DNA of 64,000 nt, from positions 434,001-498,000 of the forward strand of contig VZSF01004846.1 in assembly GCA_013398295.1 (NCBI GenBank), written 5' to 3'. How positions within the stretch are numbered: the first letter of the stretch is position 1; each line of letters opens with the position of its first letter. A program made the position numbers and the translations under genes. Source of the DNA: Chionis minor (Eukaryota; Chordata; Aves; Charadriiformes; Chionididae). A model generated the notes under the pieces. It was given only the letters and a program-made list of their open reading frames with translations. It ran no database searches and had not been told where the DNA came from. Positions 24,670 through 35,887 of the stretch are shown here, piece after piece.

Positions 24670-25789
24670 CTATTGTAAAAATGTACATTCGTTGGTTTTA
24701 TGAGGCACGGGACCCGCTAACGTATTTTCAGGGAAGCTCGCATGTACTCTGTTGTGCCCACTGCTGGACAGTGGTGGAGAATCCAGGGGCTCACGCTTGA
24801 TCGCTTGAACCAAGCATGGGTTTTTAAATTCACACGGCATTTTAAAAACCTCGTTACTCTGCTCTTTCTCCTCCCCTGGGCTGGGGCTGTAGAAGTGGCC
24901 GTAGCACGCCATGTGCGTCAGGTCAGGCACGCTTTCCAAACACCCGGAGGAGTTCTGAGGGCAAAACGAGGCCACCTCCTTGCTACGTGAACCCTTGCAA
25001 GATCTGTTCATGTTTAGGTTGTTGGGATGATTTGCTACGATGCATTGCCAGTTATGCGGCGTGTAAAGGCAGTGCCTTGGCTTCTGACAAGGTGTGGCTG
25101 GCTCACAGAGGTCCGGTTCTGTTTTGAGGTGCACTCTGTTGGGGTAGCCGAACACCTGCCTTCTCACCGAGCCATTCTCATCCAGCCAGGCTCGGTTTTG
25201 CGACGTCAGGTAGTTATCGGCAATGTTTTCAGAATCCGAATCGTATTCCATTTTGACAGGCATCTCCAAGGGAAAGGTTGCATCATAGAGAGACTCTGAG
25301 GATGTCAACGGTCTCTGCAGTTTCAGATGGTCCGTCGCGTAGTTCTCCGCACAACGCTGTTGTACACCTGAGTAAGACTGGCAGCTTTCTGTACTCCCCC
25401 AGTGGGAAGGGCAAGTTGATGATAAATTTAAGAAACTTTGGTCTCTGTTGTAGAATGATCCAGCTCTCCTGTTCGAGCACGTGTTCATTCGCTGGCTTAT
25501 AGAACAAGAGCTTGAGTTTCTTAAGGTCCAGCTACTGTTTGTAGTACAGTTGTTCTGAACGCCTAAAACTGATGTGTTAGAACTGAGAGGTTCCTCTTGC
25601 ATAAAACACTCACCGTTTGTATGAGGCTCAAACTTCACTTTTACATTATCTTGTTCGTTTTTTACTGCTGTCCAGTTAAGATGCTTCCACTGTCCCAGAG
25701 TTTCAATGGCACTGTTATAGGAAAGTCCTTCCAGGTTTCCTTTCAAACTGGCAAACCCACTTGGTATCTTCAGTTGTTCATCTTCTTCC
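24670..25789 (-). CDS. AHRR: AHRR last coding exon: C-terminal repression region
   Basis: AHRR is a bHLH-PAS protein that competes with the ligand-activated AH receptor for ARNT and for xenobiotic response elements, and represses those genes in the nucleus. This exon gives the last 372 residues, ending TNECTFLQ then TAG; human AHRR ends with the similar SGCTFLP. The acceptor is ...TTGAAAG|G (AG at 25791-25790), completing an AA|G lysine codon from the previous exon. Four psi-K-x-E motifs are visible: VKFE (25627-25638), VKME (25246-25257), LKTE (25117-25128) and IKRE (24790-24801). The last three match the positions of the lysines sumoylated in human AHRR. IKREPLDSPP is almost identical to human. 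There is no AHR-type Gln-rich activation domain, as expected. The rest is Ser/Asn-rich and diverged. Confidence 0.95.
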
Positions 25790-27121
25790 CTTTCAATAAC
25801 AGTAGAAAAAAATAAGTCAGTCAGAGCTTTCTAAATGGATGTTTTCGCGGATACAAATGGAATGGCTTAATGTACATTACAAGTGATACTTTGTCCTTAA
25901 CTTAATATGGGACTCTAAAACTCTTGTCCATATAGCATTTTCATTTGTTCAAGAGAAAAAAAGAGTGTGCGTGTATCTGGGCATCAATGTGTGTGCACAG
26001 CTACCTTTCTGCGGCACTGTTGAATTTAAATTCTGACATGCATTTACTCTTCTGTTTCAGACAAACAGTTCACAAAGACCTTAAATACTGTAGTACAGTA
26101 TGGTAACTACATTATACTTTCGTTCTTCTCTTAAAATATATCTAAATAATATTTGTATGCAGAAAAATCTAGAGATAAAAGGCAAAGAGTATCTTAAATG
26201 AAATGTGTTTTGTTAACAAGGAATTATTTGGACACATAAGAACCTTCTGATCAAGGTGATTTAAAGGAGAACCACGGGTGTCTTCTATTTTGAGAATGCA
26301 GAGTCAGCTGAAGGGGAATAAAATGCGTGATTTATGTGTCCAGAATAGTCACAGACTTTCATGTTGAGCATCGGTTTGGTTTACATGTCTAACAATTCAT
26401 GTTGCCTTTCATTTTTTAAGATGGACAGTGAATTTGTTTTCCATGACCTCCAGATGAAGTATCAACATTAGGGAAGAGCCTGGCAGAGAAAGTTGCCTGA
26501 CCATTTCCATGCCCCATGCAGCAGTTTTCGGAATTTGGGGTCCAAATCTTCAGGTTCAGGATCTGTGTGGAATTCCCGACCAGGCAGGATCAGTACTACG
26601 AAACCACCCTCCTGCCTCTCCAAACAAGAAGTGGATGCCTCAATAAGAAACTCAGCATGAAAACTTGAAGAGCTAATAAGGAATCTAGAAAGCTTTTTCT
26701 TAGCTTGCTATTAAGAACTTTTTCCTCGGGTATGGAATCAATGTGCAAGTATAGGATTTTCCAGTAGAGGGAGTCCATGTTGTTACAAAAAGAGAATGTC
26801 CCACTGTACTAAACATACACCAAGAAAGGAGAATATTTTCTCTCTTTTTTTCCACGAGGCATTGAATATTTTCAGTCCTCTGCTAAATATTGTTGTAGTT
26901 ATCAATAGTCTTGAGATGCAAATGGTATGATACAAGTTTGCTGCAGAACTAACTTCTCGGGAAATGGTCTAATTGGGAAGCAATGGACTAAAAATGCAAT
27001 AGTCTCAAAAGCTTAGAGACTATGAGCTTAGGCTCACATATGAAGAATTTTACAGTGAAATAGTATCTAGTAAAAATTCTCCAAAAGAATGTGTGTTTCC
27101 AGGAAGACAGCATATAAAACA

Positions 27122-27174
<53 letters not shown>

Positions 27175-28390
27175 GTAGTAAGGATGAAGTCTATTGCAGA
27201 CAGGAGTACAGAACTGAATATAATCTCCAAGGACAACTATTGTAACACTTCAGTCTGCAGGAACTGTCAAGCACAAATGAAGGATTTTAACCACTCAGAG
27301 GGTAAAAATGTAACTAAATAAACATCAAAGAGCATGCTTAATTACACAAAAAAACCCAATTTAGAAGTAGACTTGAATACAAGAAACAGCCCCTTTCAAT
27401 CTGCTTCTTAATAGAAATTCATTTCCTCACACAGCAAGATGAAGTTTGTGCCTTCCCAGTAAAGGTGAGGAGTTCCACCACCCTCAGGTGGGACCTCCTC
27501 TGCTATTCATGTGGATCCTGGGAGATACACTGCCTACAAGGGATATCTGCTCTAGAAGTTCAAAGACTTTTTCATTTATTCCTTCCACCTGCAAGGCATC
27601 CTAAAGGAAAAAAAAACAGTGATAACAGCCACATTTTTTCCACTGGGCCAGATGGCAGCTGCGTGCACCTCCTGGCCCCTGCTCCTTCAGTCCACTCTCG
27701 TATGTCTTCCCTCAGACCAGCTCAAAGAGAGACCTCAACAAGGCCCGCAGGAACTGGAACAGACAATCCTATGGGGGAAGGAAGAAAAGCCTGTTTGGGA
27801 GGAGAGGCTAAACCCAGCAGAGAGGTCCTCTTTGAATGCAAATCTGTGACATTAGTTTCCACTCCAGGGCTGAGCCTACAGCCAACTAGATGTATCTATC
27901 TACAAGCATCCCAGTTTAGATGTATGTTGAACATCCACAACTAAAAACATGAGCTCAACTGTCATCCATAAAAGAGAAAAGAAAAAAAAAGCTTGACATA
28001 ATCAAATGTTAAAAAATAGAAAAAACAGGACATTAAATCCACAGTCTTAGCTGCAAAGTAAAACAAAACCCCAAAATACATTTTTGTACAAGAAAGTCAA
28101 CACATATTAATAATGAAGCATTTTGGTTTTGAAATATTCTGGTTTAGTATGTATGCACACTCAACTTCAGAAGAAAAAAAGACTGAAGAAATAAATATTG
28201 TTTAGGATTATAACAGCCATTTCATATGATCCAAGACAAAAATGGATTTCCATTTCGTATGTAAGCTAAATCCTTTTCATTCATCTCTTCTCTTAGGTCA
28301 CTACAGTCCTTTTAAAGAATTCATATATAAAGAATACATTAATTTTTCTGAGATAAAGATTTTTTTTTTAGTATTGGAAAATATACTTAC
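25790..28390 (-). other. AHRR: AHRR intron
   Basis: No coding signal on either strand. It holds a C10-A28 run at 27126-27163 and a 159-codon plus-strand frame at 27465-27944 that I reject as a gene. No transposon is recognised. Confidence 0.7.
27126..27163 (+). repeat. C10-A28 homopolymer pair
   Basis: Ten C then twenty-eight A on the plus strand, in an AHRR intron. It may be an expanded simple repeat or the tail of an unrecognised retroposed insertion; I see no such insertion to its left. Confidence 0.85.
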
Positions 28391-28532
28391 TTTAACATTT
28401 GCTGTTGAGCAAGGACATATTCTGAACAACCACTTCGATACAGAAGTTGAGTGTTAGCTTGAACCCAGACCCAGTGATCTTCATTTGTTTGTACTTTGAC
28501 TAGAGAAATGCCATTTTCTCCATTATTCTTTG
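28391..28532 (-). CDS. AHRR: AHRR exon: remnant of the PAS-B C-terminal half
   Basis: A 142-nt minus-strand exon, acceptor TTGTATAG (AG at 28534-28533) and donor AAA|GTAAGT (GT at 28390-28389). It is entered in phase 1 (G|CA, Ala) and left in phase 2, consistent on both sides. It encodes [19 protein letters not shown], which lines up with the PAS-B end of the AH receptor (WTWVQSNARLLYKNG in AHR) and continues to [10 protein letters not shown]. In human AHRR the same place reads GRWAQVPARAPCLCLRGG and is barely recognisable. It sits between the SLCE-type exon and the C-terminal exon, as in human. The core Trp-x-Trp-Val-Gln motif is intact, which is notable for a protein usually described as lacking PAS-B. 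Confidence 0.93.
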
Positions 28533-29454
28533 CTATACAATTTAAAAGAAAATTTATTTTAATATAAGCAGTATTTAGTACTTTTTCTTACCTAAACTAC
28601 AGGTGAATGTTCACAGGTTTGGTTGCTGCCCTGGATTCATCAGCATAGGAAAGTACAAGCTAAAGTATGTCACAAAACTAGGCAAATTACATTTAAAAAA
28701 TAAAAATTGAAAAGCTTAATGGGGCACTTAAACTGTGACCAAGGATTTTTCAGCATTATTAGTTCATTGTAATTTTTCCCTCATAGTAATAGTGCTATAC
28801 CAACAAGAAAACGTTCATGAAAAATGGGGTTATGACAGAGGAATGGTTTTAAAGAAGTTATAGGTTTCCAGCAGGTATGACCATACAGCTGAGTACAACT
28901 CTACTCAGGAAGAAGTTACCCATTGGGGTAGACTCACCATCAAAATTTTAACCATTGTAAGATCTGAAATACACCATAGATTCTTGTAATGTTGCTACAA
29001 CACTGGAAAAGCATGATTCAAAGCTGCAACCAACTCACGAGTTTTAAAGACAATATTTTCCTCTGTTTTCTGATCTTTGGGAAAAACTAGCATTTGTAAC
29101 ATAGTATCCAGTTTTCCTCGGAAAGGAATAGATATGGTCATTTATTATTAAGGCTTTCATACAGTCTTGTTAAATTCAGTGCTGCCGTATTTAGGAAAGC
29201 ATACTTTGACTGTTCTTACTTACTATGATCGCTTATATATCTGTAAACTCAGCATCATGGTGTTTCTGCCCACTCCAAAATAGCAGACTAATTCGGTACT
29301 GCCTTTTGAGGTGGTCAATTTTTCTTGCATTTTTTTATAGAAGTGGTTTTAGAGAGAAGAAAAAAGAGATCATTGGGACCCAACAGGAGAAAAGAAAAGA
29401 CAAGATTCTTTCTCCGTAAACTGTATATATTTGAGAAGTACTTAGCGGACACAC
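28533..29454 (-). other. AHRR: AHRR intron
   Basis: AT-rich; no coding or repeat feature recognised. Confidence 0.7.
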
Positions 29455-29573
29455 CTTTGATTTGGTTTTCAGCAATCTGTAACACATTAGTGAAAGCTGC
29501 ACCTTCATGATGACTGTTTCTTCCATATAATTCTGCTGCTTCACACAGACCTGAATTACCTTTGGAACTGGAG
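29455..29573 (-). CDS. AHRR: AHRR exon: linker and vestigial PAS-B start
   Basis: A 119-nt minus-strand exon. Acceptor CTCTACAG (AG at 29575-29574) is entered in phase 2; donor ATCAAAG|GTGTGT (GT at 29454-29453) is left in phase 1. It encodes about 39 residues including GLCEAAELYGRNSHHEG, corresponding to human SLCESELHGKPNYSAG. A second in-frame acceptor lies six bases in (CTCCAG|TTCC, exon from 29567), so two residues may be optional. Compared with AHR, the CEAAEL part resembles the YTEAEL helix of PAS-B, so together with the next exon it looks like a shortened PAS-B fold. Confidence 0.88.
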
Positions 29574-31255
29574 CTGTAGAGGACGGAAAATGTGGGAAAT
29601 TCCTTGTCAGTGAATGACAACACAGTAAAATCACAAACTCTGAAAGATAGGATCTTCAAGATGTTGACCATTAGCAAAGACTTATGGTTTAAATATATAG
29701 TAACCATCACTAAATAATTATCTGTTTCCTGCATCATCAATTTGGTCAAACTAGTGTAGGACTGGAATTCTGCATTCAATTAAGAGGACTATTTATGTTC
29801 AGGAATATTCTGCTCATGACTTACTATATGTGGAATAATAAGTTTCAGCTTGTACTGAGACAAACGCTGTGTATATTCTGCTCTGCCTATTCAAGGTACA
29901 TACATCACACTGACCAGCAATGCACTTAAGAGCTAGCATGACATCAATTTGCAATAATCAGCATGCGATTTGAGTGAATTTCTCCCAGTCTTTAGTTCAA
30001 AATGCATATTAGGGCTTGGAAAGGGTGCAAAGTCCATAACACTGCTTAACAAATTTTCCCCTTAATGAAGACTGTCAGAAAATAAATGACTGGATAAATT
30101 TGCCCACCATCCCTTGCCAGCGTGCTTCAGGCCTGGACCCAAGGAAACACTGAAGTTAAATGCCTGCTTCGTTCTTGTCAACTCCTTGGCCACTGTCCAG
30201 TCAGTTAGTAAAGCACCTCCTTTCTAGGAGCTGAATTCTGATCATCAATTAATTTCACCTGGGCCACTTAAAAACTAGCAAGTGGAAATGACTTTCCTAC
30301 TCTGTTCCAAAAGCCTGCATAGTCTGTTGTATCAGCCTTCCAGTAATTTAATTCTTGTCAAAAGGGTGTATGTGCTAGAACCACATTACACATCTGGATA
30401 GTAAATCCACACATACTCAAGCATCTTCTAATTAAAAGCCAAATTATGATGCTGTCAGTCACACTAAAGAGCATTTTGCTTCACACCAATTGACCTCATT
30501 GCTATAAGGTTATATTTAACCAAATAAGGGAAAACATAATCCTAGCCCCAAACATCAACTAAAATTCCATTGTAGAAGAGTAACAAAAATAAGAGTTAAG
30601 AAGAAAATGAGTCTGAACACAGTCTGTCCTGATCTTCTGTGATTGCTACTGAGTGATCAGCCCCAGGCCATTTAGTGCAATTGTAGACTTTTGTATTCAT
30701 AAGCCTTCTGCTGTAAGATAAATACATACACAAAATACAGCTCATTTGACTCTATGTGAACCCCTACCCGCACAGACATTCAGCTTTCTATAGTTTTCCT
30801 TTTCCTTCGTTTGCTACCAAAATGCCCAAGTCCAAATAACTGTGTTACCAGAAGATACTGAAATTTGAAGTGTCTCAGTAAAAATGCTTTTTCTTTTCCA
30901 CTTTTACAATTAGTAGAATGACTTATTGTCTTGGTAACTTCTGAAGGTTAGAAGATATCATAGCTTCCCAGTTTTTATATAAAATTATATATACAGTAAT
31001 ATGATACTTAATATGTATTAAACATAAAGTACAATCTATATTTATTGTATTAGTTATGTTATGCTATGTTATGTTGTGTTGTTGTGTTATAGTTATTATG
31101 CATCACATCATTAAATCCAGATAAATTATTCACTTTTCTAAGAAAAAGTTTAAAAATGGAGAGTTATTTAGCCTAATTTGTGCTTTTTACATGCTTGATA
31201 GATGTAAAGCCCATAGTATACTTCACTAACTGCTAAAAGATTAATTTGAAAATAC
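29574..31255 (-). other. AHRR: AHRR intron
   Basis: No exon or transposon recognised. It includes a degenerate GTTAT/GTTGT repeat near 31045-31095. Confidence 0.7.
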
Positions 31256-31455
31256 TTTGTATTCACTGCTGCTGCATCTTCAGCCTTGTGTTTTGCTTTC
31301 ACAAGTAGGCTTTTCATCTTCATCTCTGTCATGGAAGGGAGCAGAAGTGGTACCACTATGCAGAATAAGGACAGCTGAGGTGGCAGTACTGTTCCTGATG
31401 AGGACTTCTTCCTTTGTCCAAAAAGAAACTTTAGTTTGCCTTGGAACTGCATTGT
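31256..31455 (-). CDS. AHRR: AHRR exon: end of the conserved PAS region
   Basis: A 200-nt minus-strand exon, acceptor ATAACAG (AG at 31457-31456), phase 0; donor ACAAA|GTATTT (GT at 31255-31254), phase 2. It encodes [17 protein letters not shown] and then [17 protein letters not shown], nearly the same as human [16 protein letters not shown] and PPRLSLFCIAAPVLLPS. In bHLH-PAS proteins this strand region closes the PAS-A fold. Downstream, [17 protein letters not shown] matches human EMKMRSALLRAKPRAD, after which conservation falls off. Confidence 0.95.
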
Positions 31456-32783
31456 CTGTTATACAAAAAAACAATAGAATTATCTTAAGCATTTAGTGTA
31501 TAAACATTAAAAATTCAAATACAACCTAGGACCGTGTTTAACACCAAAACCAGTTTTGAAACAGAGAGAAAAGCTAGGAATTTCATTACCTGCATACAAT
31601 TTAAACCATGCCATTCCAGAAGCACGGTGATTGGAGGTACTATCAACAGCGAAATGAGATGTTTGAGGCTGGGTTTTGTTTTTTTCTGTCCTGTGTACTT
31701 AAAGTAGAAGTTCTGCACTATGTTCTGCTTGCCGAGATGAGCAGCATATGGTGGTGCAAACAGCTATTTCCTCTATGTCTGACTCTGAAGCTGGAACTAT
31801 TATTTTTCCCTGCTCTGTTCTCGCCAGTGAGATGGTTCCTGAGTTTCTTTCCTCTTGCCCTGCCCTTTGTCTAGGAAGTGTGCGGACTGGCACAACCCAA
31901 GGGCCGTGCAGGCAGATGCCAAGGGAAAAGATATGCCAAAGATAGCCAGATATAAAGAACATAGCTCGGAAGGAACCATTTACCCCTTCCTCAAATCTCC
32001 ATATAATCAGAAGGCAGAGATCAAATTAATAGCAAGCTGCTGCCTCTCAGTGAAAAAATCACCTATAAAAAAAAATGACCAGAGAAAAATCAGTCCATTT
32101 GTGTTGGTTATTTTCCAGAGCTACAATATTAAAACAGGAATGCAGAAATGACTAACTGGTACGGCTGTTCAGACCCATGGTCTTCCAGAAAATGAGCATC
32201 TGAGACAGAAGTTGCATTTCCCTGTCTCGTGCTGATCCTCTCATTTTCTTTGCACGTGCCCTACTTTGTCATAAGAAGAAACAACATTGGTCTTTACTAA
32301 GCAAATGGGGAAGTGATTTCTAGAAATGAGCCACTCCTAGTAAGGATATTTGAGGAGCGTGTGAGAGATTTTCTAATTCTGGTTTTTATTATTAAAGGAC
32401 CCTTTACAAAAGAGGAAAACGGATCATTATTATTCCTGTTCCTTAAAGCAAATACTTTGTGCTTAAATGTTGGTCGTTGAAACTCAGGCTCACCACCCTT
32501 GTGCGAGGCTCAGTACAAATTGAGGACAGATGTTGTCCAAAAGACCTTAAAACATAGACGCTTATAGATTTTTTCAGTTTCAAATATTATAACTTTCTTT
32601 TCTCCCATCACTGTTTATATATATTAATAAACGTCCTTAGGTGTTTCTTGTTAGTGCACAGCAAATGAAAAGTGTATCCCGTCCCATGGCTCTCCACAAT
32701 ATTTATTTTGAAATCTTTTTCATATGAAGTAATTAAAATCTGGTATGTCATGACTACAGTTCTCTAAGTGAAATTATACTTAC
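31456..32783 (-). other. AHRR: AHRR intron
   Basis: No coding or repeat feature recognised. The open frames around 31600-32150 (up to 98 codons, both strands) have no exon borders and do not resemble AHRR. Confidence 0.7.
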
Positions 32784-32917
32784 AAGGAAGCCAGAAGTAC
32801 TGTCCAACAAGCAGCGAACTCGACAGATGAAACAGCGAGTTAAGAAGGAAGAATAATCTGTTGTCGTGCTGTCATTCTCCTGTGCTTTAAACAATTTACT
32901 GAGAATATATTCTTCTC
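32784..32917 (-). CDS. AHRR: AHRR exon: PAS domain, RCFICRVRC segment
   Basis: A 134-nt minus-strand exon, acceptor TTTGTCCTAG (AG at 32919-32918), phase 1; consensus donor CTT|GTAAGT (GT at 32783-32782), phase 0. It encodes [10 protein letters not shown], then [20 protein letters not shown] and SGFL. This matches human RLLRAQE and [20 protein letters not shown]; the last block is nearly identical. In AHR and AHRR this is the core of the PAS-A beta sheet used in pairing with ARNT. Confidence 0.96.
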
Positions 32918-34358
32918 CTAGGACAAACAGTGGAGGCAATATACATCAGATCACAGTAAGAAAGAATGAAAATGTTCTGTAGCCAATTGAAGAAGCTGTT
33001 ATGGAAATGGCTAAAAATTACTTTACAGAAGGGCAAATATTAAATTGTATCATTTATAGGTACATCTGCACATGCTCTACCAAAAGAAAAAAAGAAAAGC
33101 TCCACAATGGGATTCAGGTGAGTTTGTTCAGAAACTTTGACTTTTTTATTTCCTGTGTTTTTGTGATTTTTAATGATGCAAAGCAGGTTAACAGATGTTG
33201 CTGGGTTTGAGTTCAGAGATCACAGAAAATACAGTAGAAAAAAGAACCAAAATAAGGAAAAATGCTAATGCAAGAAAAAAACCAAACAAATGAACAGTGG
33301 CTGATTAGTTCATGTTCCACTGTTGCCTCCTTGGTTTTTAATGAAGCAGTTTCCAGTTTTGCACTACAAGTGCATAGCTTGTGCAATACTTATTTCCCAA
33401 AAGACACAAGTATTTGTGCAGAAGTATGAACTCAGGAACTGAAATTCTGAACTGTATATATTAGGACAAAAATTTCAAATGTTTGTAACTCTTAGTAGTT
33501 TGAAATATTCACGCACATTGTTTTGTTTTCTGCAGACTTTCTACAAAATCTTGCAAAGTTCCTCAGATACCTGTAAGACTCTTGCAAAACACAGAAACTG
33601 CAAAAAATTCTACCAAAGTTTTGTGACTCTGTTCCTGAGGACTTCATAAAGACTGCTGAAGGACTGCTTGCAAGTTTCTCCACACCATTCTGGAGACTGT
33701 GCTTCCTCAATTTCTTTCCTCAATTACTTCCTCGCCTTCCGGTGAAATGCATGGATTTTGCTGGGGTCAATAACTCTTTATAAAGTTTACAATTTCAACC
33801 CCATTGTAGTTGTGATTTCAGCTTCACACCTCACATAGGAGAAACCTTAAGAACACATATTCACCTGCCATCCTAGGGACATACAGCCTCAGAGGAAAAA
33901 AAGCATTGCTAAACCTACTTGTTCTTCTGAAAACTTCCACCTGCATAACTTTGCATGGGAAAACAAATAGCAGAAAGTAATGTGGCTGCTGTGGTACTGT
34001 ACAGAAAAGTTTTGTGTGGGGTTTTTTTGCATTAATGAGAGAAATACTAATGTCCTGATCAATACGAAGAAAAGGTTGGTAGGATGAACAACGATGCTGT
34101 TCATTCTGCATGGATAAGCATATCCTTAGTCAGAGAAAAATAAAAGAAACATTAACTTTCTAACATCAGTATCCCACACTATCTTATAAATGCCAAAGAT
34201 CAGGAAGAAATGTCATCTATGGGACAAAAACATTATAAATGGCCACTATGCAGCTTTCCAGTGAAGACTTGACGTGGAACAGGCACGGGCGTAGCTGAAG
34301 CACAATTCTAACTTTGTACAGTGGTGCCTATATTTCCAATCAACATATACAATCCCAC
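32918..34358 (-). other. AHRR: AHRR intron
   Basis: No coding or repeat feature recognised beyond short chance frames. Confidence 0.7.
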
Positions 34359-34488
34359 CTGTTTCTGTCTGTAGTTGCTGTCCAGACAACATCTGGGGAG
34401 GATTCATGGCCCAGTGCAGTTGTCTACAGAAATCCTGGCGATCATCCACATGAATGTAATCATATATGTTTTGGTGCATTACATCAGT
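34359..34488 (-). CDS. AHRR: AHRR exon: PAS domain, [16 protein letters not shown] segment
   Basis: A 130-nt minus-strand exon, acceptor AATTGTTTCAG (AG at 34490-34489), phase 0; donor ACAG|GTGGGA (GT at 34358-34357), phase 1. It encodes [20 protein letters not shown] and [12 protein letters not shown], essentially identical to human AHRR. AHR itself has [20 protein letters not shown] here, so this exon separates the repressor from the receptor. The tail QQLQTETG corresponds to the variable human segment PPPLETG. Confidence 0.97.
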
Positions 34489-35797
34489 CTGAAACAATTA
34501 CAAGAAGAAATGTTTAATTTGTAAGTGTAGTGGGGCGGGCACTTATCTGTAGGTTGATACTTTCCTTAAAATAATGACTGGTGTAAGGTGCCTTCAGAGC
34601 AAAGATTGATGGAGGAAAGTTATTTCAGAGGCCCCTGCTTTCACATCTGCTTTTTGACTTCACATCCTAAGATGATTCTTTTTATTCTGAAGTCTTTAAT
34701 GCATATGCAAACATGAGTCATAGAAAAGTCCAACTGGCAGCCGGTGGCTAGTGGCATCCCCCAGAGACTGATGCTGGGACGAACCCTGTTTAATTTCTTG
34801 ATTAGTCAATGATGGGGTAGAGTGCACTCTCTGCAGGTTTGAGGTACCCTCTGCAGAGGGTACCAACTGGGGAGAGCAGGACAGCTTGGCAGGCTGGAGA
34901 AATGGGCTGACAGGAACCTCGGGAAGTTCAACAAAGGCAAAGTTGTCTCTAATTTTGAGTACTCCAGGAAACAAAGACATTAGCGTACTGAAGTGAGCCC
35001 AGGAGAGCGCTAAGAAGACACTTAAGGGGGCTGGAGCACATGACATATCAGGAGAGGAGAGAAGAACAGGGTTTGTTTAGTCTTAAGAAGAGAAAACTTC
35101 TGCAAAAACTTACTACTGTCTACATCAACCCAATGAGCAGGCATAGAGAAGACAAAGACCAACTCTTCTCAGCAGAACAAAGTGGGAGGACAAGAAGCAA
35201 CAGACACAAGTTGCAACATGGGAAACTGGGACTTGATATAAGCGAAAAAATTTTACATTCAGGATAGTTAAACACTGGAACACATCTTCCAGAGGGCTCA
35301 CAGAAACTCAAAACTTGACTAGGTAAGTCCCAGATCAACTCATGCTCTAGCTGGATCTGCTCTGAGCAGGAAGTTGGACTAGATGACCTCCAGAGGTGTT
35401 TTCCAACTATATGGTTCTGTTATTCTGTGACTTTACAATATATTTATTATACACAGGCAACTAGTCTAGAATAGCAGCATCTTATATTGAAATGGAAAGG
35501 AAACTTTCATCTAAATGTTATTTTTATAATACATCATGTTTCTGTTAACAAAAGCTTTACAAAAGGAACGACATTACAAGAAATTCATCTTGCCAGATGA
35601 CAAAAAAAAAAAAAAAAAAGAGAATGGCATACTAAAGTGGCATACTAAAATAACTTAATTTCAGTAATAGTGTATGTCCAATCAGCAATAGAATGATAAG
35701 GCAAAGCATTTTAGAAAGCCAGTTAACAGAAGTGACTACAAGGAAGTCACTATAATGACAGTGACTAAGTATTCTAAATATTTGTTAATATATTTAC
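34489..35797 (-). other. AHRR: AHRR intron with a CR1 insertion
   Basis: Most of this intron is the CR1 fragment at 34715-35435, inserted within a few hundred bases of both flanking PAS exons. A17 runs near 35603. No other feature. Confidence 0.75.
34715..35435 (+). mobile_element. Degraded CR1 LINE 3' end
   Basis: The plus strand carries recurring CR1 landmarks in order: 'gtggcatcccccagagact' near 34751, 'tgtttaatttcttgatt' near 34788, 'gagtgcactctctgcag' near 34819, and the tail 'gttggactagatgacctcc' near 35373 followed by 'ttctgttattctgtga'. It is inserted antisense to AHRR. Frames are broken, so it is inactive; the 5' part is missing, as usual for CR1. Confidence 0.88.
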
Positions 35798-35887
35798 CTG
35801 ATGAAACCCTAGATAGTCCACAATCGTCGATGACGCATAAAATATCATTCCATCTGCACTCACCACCAACGCAAAACCGTTCAGTGA
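35798..35887 (-). CDS. AHRR: AHRR exon: PAS domain start
   Basis: A 90-nt minus-strand exon, acceptor CCTCTTTAG (AG at 35889-35888) and donor CATCAG|GTAAAT (GT at 35797-35796), phase 0 at both ends. It encodes [20 protein letters not shown] then [10 protein letters not shown], collinear with human [23 protein letters not shown]. This is the first strand pair and helix of PAS-A. Because the exon is symmetric it could be skipped in frame, which would destroy the PAS fold. Confidence 0.97.

Noticed and set aside
27465..27944. 159-codon plus-strand frame in an AHRR intron
   Set aside because: No splice or promoter context, antisense to AHRR, and no recognisable domain; one long frame is expected by chance in 64 kb.
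28391..35887. Alternative identity AHR instead of AHRR
   Set aside because: The PAS exon has [17 protein letters not shown], the repressor form, not the receptor's [17 protein letters not shown]. The C-terminus ends ECTFLQ with KREPLDSPP and has no long Gln-rich activation domain.
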